From: JAUHXS01 sp965213575
GTDB taxonomy: Bacteria; Bacteroidota; Bacteroidia; Chitinophagales; JAUHXS01
Assembly: GCA_965213575.1 (NCBI GenBank)
Contig: CBDBZN010000038.1
Coordinates: forward strand, 1 to 64,000
DNA: 64,000 bases
Reading direction: 5' to 3'
Of this stretch, positions 59,609-64,000 are shown piece after piece (positions within the stretch are counted from its first letter, which is position 1; the number at the start of each line of letters is the position of its first letter). The notes under the pieces were generated by a model. That model did not search any database and was not told the origin of the DNA. It was given only the letters and a program-made list of their open reading frames with translations. The position numbers were made by a program, and so were the translations under genes.

Positions 59609-60295
59609 TTGACATTATCGCCCCATAGGCGATTTGTACACTCTGTACGAAAAGTTGTTGGCGTTACGCCAAAAAATATATACTTATATCGTCAAGCTTT
59701 TAACCATAAATCTGAAGAGGTAGAAAGTAATGGTAACAACGAGCGATTGGAATTTTTAGGAGACAGTATTTTAGGAGCAGTAGTTGCAGCTTATTTATTT
59801 GAGAAGTATCCTTATAAAGGAGAAGGTTATTTAACTCAATTTCGGTCTAAACTAGTATCCAGAAAGCAGTTAAAGTTTGTAGCAGAGTCTATGAATCTAG
59901 ATGCTTTAATAAAATATAATACCAATATAAACATCAATACCAGTTCTATTATGGGCGATACGCTGGAAGCAGTGATAGGTGCGGTGTATTTAGATAAAGG
60001 ATATCAATATACGCGCGGCTTCATCATCAAAAAGCTACTTAATAAATATTTAGATATTGATGTAGTGAGAGCTGAGGAGAAAAATTATAAAGGCAGATTA
60101 ATTGAATATTGTCAAAAGCATCGAAAGAAATTAGTTTTTCATATTAAAGAAGTTAATAAGGAAAAATACCGTTCTTGGCATGTTATCGAAGTCATAATAA
60201 ATGGAGAAGTCAAAGGGCAGGGAGAACATTTTTCAAAGAAAAATGCAGAACAACTGGCTGCAGAGGAAGCTTATAAAATATTGATGATTAGCTAA
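59609..60295 (+). CDS. rnc: Ribonuclease III
   Basis: RNase III cleaves double-stranded RNA in rRNA processing. The nuclease domain has NNERLEFLGDSILGAVVA (signature with catalytic Glu/Asp), FRSKLVSRKQL and IMGDTLEAVIGAVYLDKGY; the dsRNA-binding domain has YKGRLIEYCQKHRKKLVF and GEHFSKKNAEQLAAEEAYK. The listed start is the TTG at 59609 (228 residues), but the frame stays open upstream to 59564 with a family-like IFSFKEIYNL segment and no ATG, GTG or TTG, so the true N-terminus is uncertain (CTG 59576 is possible). It ends the acpP operon, before repeat copy 3. Confidence 0.93.
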   Translation: MTLSPHRRFVHSVRKVVGVTPKNIYLYRQAFNHKSEEVESNGNNERLEFLGDSILGAVVAAYLFEKYPYKGEGYLTQFRSKLVSRKQLKFVAESMNLDALIKYNTNININTSSIMGDTLEAVIGAVYLDKGYQYTRGFIIKKLLNKYLDIDVVRAEEKNYKGRLIEYCQKHRKKLVFHIKEVNKEKYRSWHVIEVIINGEVKGQGEHFSKKNAEQLAAEEAYKILMIS

Positions 60296-60363
60296 TTAGG
60301 CAGGTGCGCAAATACCAAACTATTGGCTTAATTGGCATTCAAGAAAATTTAGCAATTAATTAC

Positions 60364-60479
60364 CTCGATTTTGATATAATTTCTTAGATTGTAGTTGCTT
60401 GAAAAAAGGCCGTTTCCCCACCTAGGGAATTCAGAGTTTAAAAGATTGTCTGTTTACGAATATGCTTAACTATTAAGGC
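60364..60479. repeat. Dispersed structured intergenic repeat, copy 3 (internally deleted)
   Basis: It starts with the same 23 bases as copy 2 (CTCGATTTTGATATAATTTC...), then jumps directly to the right half: GATTGTAGTTGCTTGAAAAAAGGCCGTTT ... ACGAATATGC ... CTATTAAGGC. The left hairpin half is missing. The CTATTAAGGC end includes the stop codon of the minus-strand barrel gene, as copy 1 does for cdsA. Confidence 0.75.
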
Positions 60480-61168
60480 AAAGTAAAAGTAAGCCCAATA
60501 GATAGAAGTTTTGCTTTATCTCCTTCTCCTTCACTAAATATTGTATTTAATCCATAATAAGCCAATACATTAAACTTTCCGTAGCCTATTCTTAAAGTAG
60601 GGCCAAACCTCCAGCTATAGATATTAGGCAAATCAAATTCTTTAACTTTTATATTAGCGGTAAGGCCAGAAGGGTCAACTCCGTGATACTTTATGTGATT
60701 GTTAATTAAATAACCACCTTTAAAGCCTAAGCCTAAATTAAAGCTATTACCGCTTTCATTTGCTTCTGAACGAAATCTCAGCTCCACAGGCACATCCAGA
60801 AAGGTAGTAGCAATTTTATTTTTTCTGAAGGTAGTTGAGCGGGGAGTGAACACGGTGCCTCCTGCTGTATCTACCCCTATCACGGCATTATGGTAGATAT
60901 TACTATTTCCAATTCCCACTCCGATTCCCACTCCAAAATTTGATTCTCCAAGAGGAATATGTTGCATAAAATAAAAATTAAATCCTCTGGAATACCATTT
61001 GATATCCATACTGGTAGGAGAATTAACCCACGAATCATTTGTGAAATCTATTACAAATTGACTTCCTTTTACGTTTTCTTTAATTCCTCCTGATTTATCT
61101 TGGGCATAAGCTGCCGTACAAAATAAAGAAACAGTAATAAGAATGATGTTTTTTATCCTTTTTGACAT
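60473..61168 (-). CDS. Outer membrane beta-barrel protein
   Basis: The 231-residue product has a signal peptide (residues 1-22, ending AAYAQ) and about eight amphipathic strands (for example FNFYFMQHIPLGESNFGVGIGVG, SFNLGLGFKGGYLINN, WRFGPTLRIGYGKFNVLAYYG and LLSIGLTFTLP). It resembles the PorT/OMP_b-brl family of small barrels common in Bacteroidota. No function can be assigned. It is a single minus-strand gene between rnc (convergent) and a T9SS cargo gene (divergent). Confidence 0.8.
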   Translation of the reverse strand: MSKRIKNIILITVSLFCTAAYAQDKSGGIKENVKGSQFVIDFTNDSWVNSPTSMDIKWYSRGFNFYFMQHIPLGESNFGVGIGVGIGNSNIYHNAVIGVDTAGGTVFTPRSTTFRKNKIATTFLDVPVELRFRSEANESGNSFNLGLGFKGGYLINNHIKYHGVDPSGLTANIKVKEFDLPNIYSWRFGPTLRIGYGKFNVLAYYGLNTIFSEGEGDKAKLLSIGLTFTLP

Positions 61169-61373
61169 CTTTAAAATTTTAGTTACTGCAAATATAATTT
61201 TTATATGCGAATATCAAATTTCTTGCATATGCGTTTCTGAGTAAAATTTTGTAAGGCGGTTAAATGGATGAAATTTACATCTTATATTGAATACATTAAA
61301 TGTCTCACAAGACATGATTTATGTATTTTGGAAAATTATTTTTTAAATATATTTTTAAGTATATTTAATAAGC

Positions 61374-63530
61374 ATGAAGAGAATACTTGCTGTACTTTTA
61401 ATAAGTGCTTTTTTCCTAAAATATGGATATAGTGGACATATAGTAGGGGGAGAGCTTACGTATACCTGCTTGGATTCGAATACTTACTTGTATGAAGTAA
61501 AATTGGAATTATTTAGAGACTGTGCAGGGGGAGGTGCTGTTTTTGACTATTATCCAGCTAGTAGTGGATTTGAATTTCGCATGCATTATTTTAATTCAGA
61601 CAACGATACACTTTTTAATAGATATTATACCCATGGGCCAATCACTGATCTGGATCCTACCGGTAATGATCCATGTTTAACAATATTAGGTAATGTGTGT
61701 GTGCAGGAAACATTTTATTTAGATACTCTTATCCTGCCCCCACGGCCGGGAGGTTATTTAATTACTTATCAAAGATCAACTAGAAATGAAGGGTTGCTTA
61801 ATATTATTGATCCGGAGTTAGTTGGTTCGGTATTTACTGCAAGCGTTCCTGATACATCTTTGGCTAAATGCAACAGTAGCCCGGAGTTTATTAATTTTCC
61901 TCCTATAGCTATTTGTGTAGATAGAGCATTTACTTTTGACCACTCGGCTTTTGACCCTGATGGAGATTCTTTAGTATATGAATTATGTGATCCTCTTCAA
62001 ACAAACTCTATTGATCCTCCTAATCCTACTTATCCTGCAATACTACCACCGTTTAATCCGGTTCCTTGGGCAGCAGGATTTTCAGCATTGAACCCTTTAG
62101 CCGGTTCTATTGCTATTGATCGTTTTACGGGAGAAATGAATGCATTTCCCACAGCCCTGGGAAAATACCTTGTAGGTGTATGTGTAAAAGAATATAGAAA
62201 TGATACGCTATTGAGTATTCATTTTAGAGATTTTCAATTCAATATAGTTGATTGTATTAATCCTACTGCTGCTATATTCGATTTTGAAAAAATATGTGGT
62301 GAATTGACTGTTAATTTCCCGGATGAGAGTGATGATGCAGACACATATTTTTGGGATTTTGGAGATACTACTACCTTGGGCGATACTTCCCTGGAAGCTA
62401 GTCCTAGTTATACCTATCCGGATACTGGCAAATACACCGTTACTTTAATCGTAAATCCGGGTACAGCTTGCACAGATACTGCTTATCAGACAATAGAATT
62501 AAAACCCGGCCTAGAAGCTAATTTTACAGCAAGTGATAATTGTTTGGGTGAATTAACTGATTTTACTGATAATTCTATTGCACAGGACGGGTTTATAACA
62601 GATTGGCACTGGGATTTTGGAAACGGAGACAATACATCAGGAGAAAACATTCCACCTTACCTTTATGATTCTCCGGGTGTGTACAATTCTTTGCTTATCA
62701 TAACTTCTAATCATGGCTGTATGGATACTGTTACAAGAAAAATACGGATATACCCTTTACCGATTTTTAATTTAAGAAATGATACAGCTATCTGTTTTGG
62801 AGATACAATGTGTTTTCCTTTTGGAGATGGGAGCATAGATACATTTGATAACAAACAAATTACTACTAATTATATTTGGCAGCCTATGACAAATTTATTA
62901 GAGACAAATTCCAGCTTGACTTGTGTTTTTCCTGATGAAAACATACAATACACTGTAACTGCAACAAATAACTTAGGTTGTAGTTTCATGGATGATTTGT
63001 ATATAGAAGTCTTTCCGTCTCCAATTATTGTGGCGGCACCGGATGAAATATTAATTGATCGAGGAGATACTGTTCCACTCATTGCTACAGGAGGAGAAAT
63101 ATATGTATGGACGCCTAATACAGAATTAAGTAATGATACCATTGCTGATCCTATAGCATATCCGCTTCGTAATAAATTATATAAAGTACGCGGAACAGAT
63201 GCTAATGGTTGTCATAGTATAGATAGTATTTTGATAAATGTTCGTATTGAACCTCAAATTTTCCCACCTACCGCTTTCTCACCGGGAGATAAAAATGGCA
63301 TGAATGATGTATTTAGCCTTATTAACTTTGATATTAGACAGGTAAATACATTTCAGATTTATAATAGATGGGGCACAAAAGTATTTGAGGGTAATAATAT
63401 TTCTGATAGTTGGGATGGTACTTATAATGGGAAATTGCAACCGGTTGGCCTGTATATATTAATAATTGATGCAATTGGTTTAGACGGCGATCAATTGCTA
63501 CATGTAGGTACAATTACCTTATTGCGATAG
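61374..63530 (+). CDS. PKD-domain adhesin-like protein with T9SS type B (gliding-associated) sorting domain
   Basis: The 718-residue product starts with a signal peptide (to about residue 20) and a region beginning GGELTYTCLDSNTYLYEVKL (about 26-45), a known opening of gliding-associated surface proteins. PKD folds follow (DADTYFWDFGDTTTLGD near 325, WHWDFGNGDNTSGENIPPYLY near 410), and the end is the type B sorting domain: PPTAFSPGDKNGMNDVFSL, FQIYNRWGTKVFEG, SWDGTYNGKLQPVGLYILII. It is a T9SS-exported surface protein, probably for adhesion. The stop abuts the stop of the convergent ABC exporter gene with no gap. Confidence 0.9.
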   Translation: MKRILAVLLISAFFLKYGYSGHIVGGELTYTCLDSNTYLYEVKLELFRDCAGGGAVFDYYPASSGFEFRMHYFNSDNDTLFNRYYTHGPITDLDPTGNDPCLTILGNVCVQETFYLDTLILPPRPGGYLITYQRSTRNEGLLNIIDPELVGSVFTASVPDTSLAKCNSSPEFINFPPIAICVDRAFTFDHSAFDPDGDSLVYELCDPLQTNSIDPPNPTYPAILPPFNPVPWAAGFSALNPLAGSIAIDRFTGEMNAFPTALGKYLVGVCVKEYRNDTLLSIHFRDFQFNIVDCINPTAAIFDFEKICGELTVNFPDESDDADTYFWDFGDTTTLGDTSLEASPSYTYPDTGKYTVTLIVNPGTACTDTAYQTIELKPGLEANFTASDNCLGELTDFTDNSIAQDGFITDWHWDFGNGDNTSGENIPPYLYDSPGVYNSLLIITSNHGCMDTVTRKIRIYPLPIFNLRNDTAICFGDTMCFPFGDGSIDTFDNKQITTNYIWQPMTNLLETNSSLTCVFPDENIQYTVTATNNLGCSFMDDLYIEVFPSPIIVAAPDEILIDRGDTVPLIATGGEIYVWTPNTELSNDTIADPIAYPLRNKLYKVRGTDANGCHSIDSILINVRIEPQIFPPTAFSPGDKNGMNDVFSLINFDIRQVNTFQIYNRWGTKVFEGNNISDSWDGTYNGKLQPVGLYILIIDAIGLDGDQLLHVGTITLLR

Positions 63531-64000
63531 CTAAAAAGTTTGTAGCTCTACTAACCTTTTGTAGTTACCCGAGCTTTTTAATAATTCTTCGTGAGTGCCT
63601 TCTTCAATAATTTTTCCTTCATCTATGACTACTATTTTATCTACATGTTGAATTGTAGAAAGTCTATGAGCAATAATAATAGAAGTTCTTTCTTTCATTA
63701 AATTATACAAAGCATCTTGCACTAATTTTTCTGATTCTGAATCTAAAGCAGAAGTTGCTTCATCGAGGATTAAAATAGGTGGATTTTTATAAATAGCTCT
63801 TGCGATAGTTAAACGTTGCTTTTGCCCTCCGCTTAACTTCTCTCCCCTGTTGCCTATATTAGTTTGATATGCTTTTGGGAGCTCCATAATAAAATCATGT
63901 GCATTAGCTATTTTAGCAGCACGCATTACTTTTTCTTCATTAATATAGCTCTCGCCAAATGCTATATTGCTAGCTACGGTATCATTAAATAAGATTGATT
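63531..64000 (-). CDS. ABC exporter, C-terminal ATPase part (partial)
   Basis: The minus-strand frame is open to the window edge; the 5' part, including the membrane domain and Walker A, is outside. Visible parts: the Q-loop neighbour ILFNDTVASNIAFGES, the signature LSGGQKQRLTIARAI, Walker B ILILDEATSALDSESE and the H-loop SIIIAHRLSTIQHVD. These are typical of an MsbA-like homodimeric exporter (membrane and ATPase domains fused). The substrate, lipid A core, peptide or drug, cannot be told from this part. It overlaps nothing but touches the T9SS cargo stop. Confidence 0.93.
   Translation of the reverse strand, partial: SILFNDTVASNIAFGESYINEEKVMRAAKIANAHDFIMELPKAYQTNIGNRGEKLSGGQKQRLTIARAIYKNPPILILDEATSALDSESEKLVQDALYNLMKERTSIIIAHRLSTIQHVDKIVVIDEGKIIEEGTHEELLKSSGNYKRLVELQTF

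Noticed and set aside
1..64000. CRISPR arrays, rRNA genes, prophage or a known anti-phage defence system
   Set aside because: I saw no regularly spaced identical repeats, no rRNA stretches and no phage structural genes; the Fic and GIY-YIG genes alone are not enough to call a defence system.

Overview
The window is a low-GC stretch of a chromosome from a Bacteroidota bacterium that secretes proteins through the type IX secretion system (T9SS), probably a Cytophagia-like or related gliding lineage. Support comes from one protein with a type A T9SS sorting tail (24405-26738), one with a type B gliding-associated tail (61374-63530), a PorD-like (DUF4835) protein, the Bacteroidota-type omega subunit, an IPExxxVDY-family protein, a small histone H1-like protein, and several promoters of the Bacteroidota form TTG-N19/20-TAnnTTTG. 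The exact genus cannot be read from the sequence.

Layout. 1-4627: end of a YqeY-like gene, cvpA, an alpha/beta hydrolase, a CBS protein, an Omp85-like barrel and NAD kinase. 4624-10114: a YD-repeat secreted protein, a RimB/RimK/aspartoacylase-like operon for protein glutamylation, and two MscS channels. 10155-17100: tRNA-Asn, a TPR-PD40 protein, an A-type Fe-S carrier, a YciF-like protein, the CPBP protease-DUF2007-cdsA operon, dusB, and a GIY-YIG gene flanked by inverted repeats. 17342-24114: a zinc peptidase, then rplM-rpsI-rpsB-tsf, pyrH-frr, rnhB and ruvB. 24405-34026: a T9SS cargo protein, a DMT transporter, rph, a very large propeller-barrel protein, an MBL hydrolase, scpB and DUF2461. 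34039-39282: an accessory island with a 5'-truncated RHS gene, a MORN lipoprotein, an IS3 remnant, REP-like palindromes and a Fic protein. 39283-45885: recN-porD-coaBC-rpoZ-bamD (minus strand), a serine-palmitoyltransferase-like enzyme and a histone H1-like gene. 46024-54240: small membrane proteins and a complete TetR-TolC-adaptor-RND efflux operon with a clear operator. 54600-64000: phhB, an M42 peptidase, pyk, acpP-fabF-rnc, a barrel protein, a T9SS cargo protein and the end of an ABC exporter.

Two features cut across the window. First, at least ten reading frames or frame segments are broken, each by one apparent extra base. Three of these breaks are in the essential gene rpsB, which points to sequence or assembly error rather than true decay. 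Second, a structured dispersed repeat of about 190-290 bp occurs three times (13241-13425, 54274-54560, 60364-60479), each time between the 3' ends of two convergent genes.

The strongest candidates for uncommon biology are the accessory island (an orphan RHS C-terminus with a lipoprotein that may be its immunity partner, inside REP/IS debris), the GIY-YIG gene with flanking inverted repeats, the convergent-gene repeat family, and the RimB-RimK-deacylase operon read as a possible writer/eraser set for glutamate tails.
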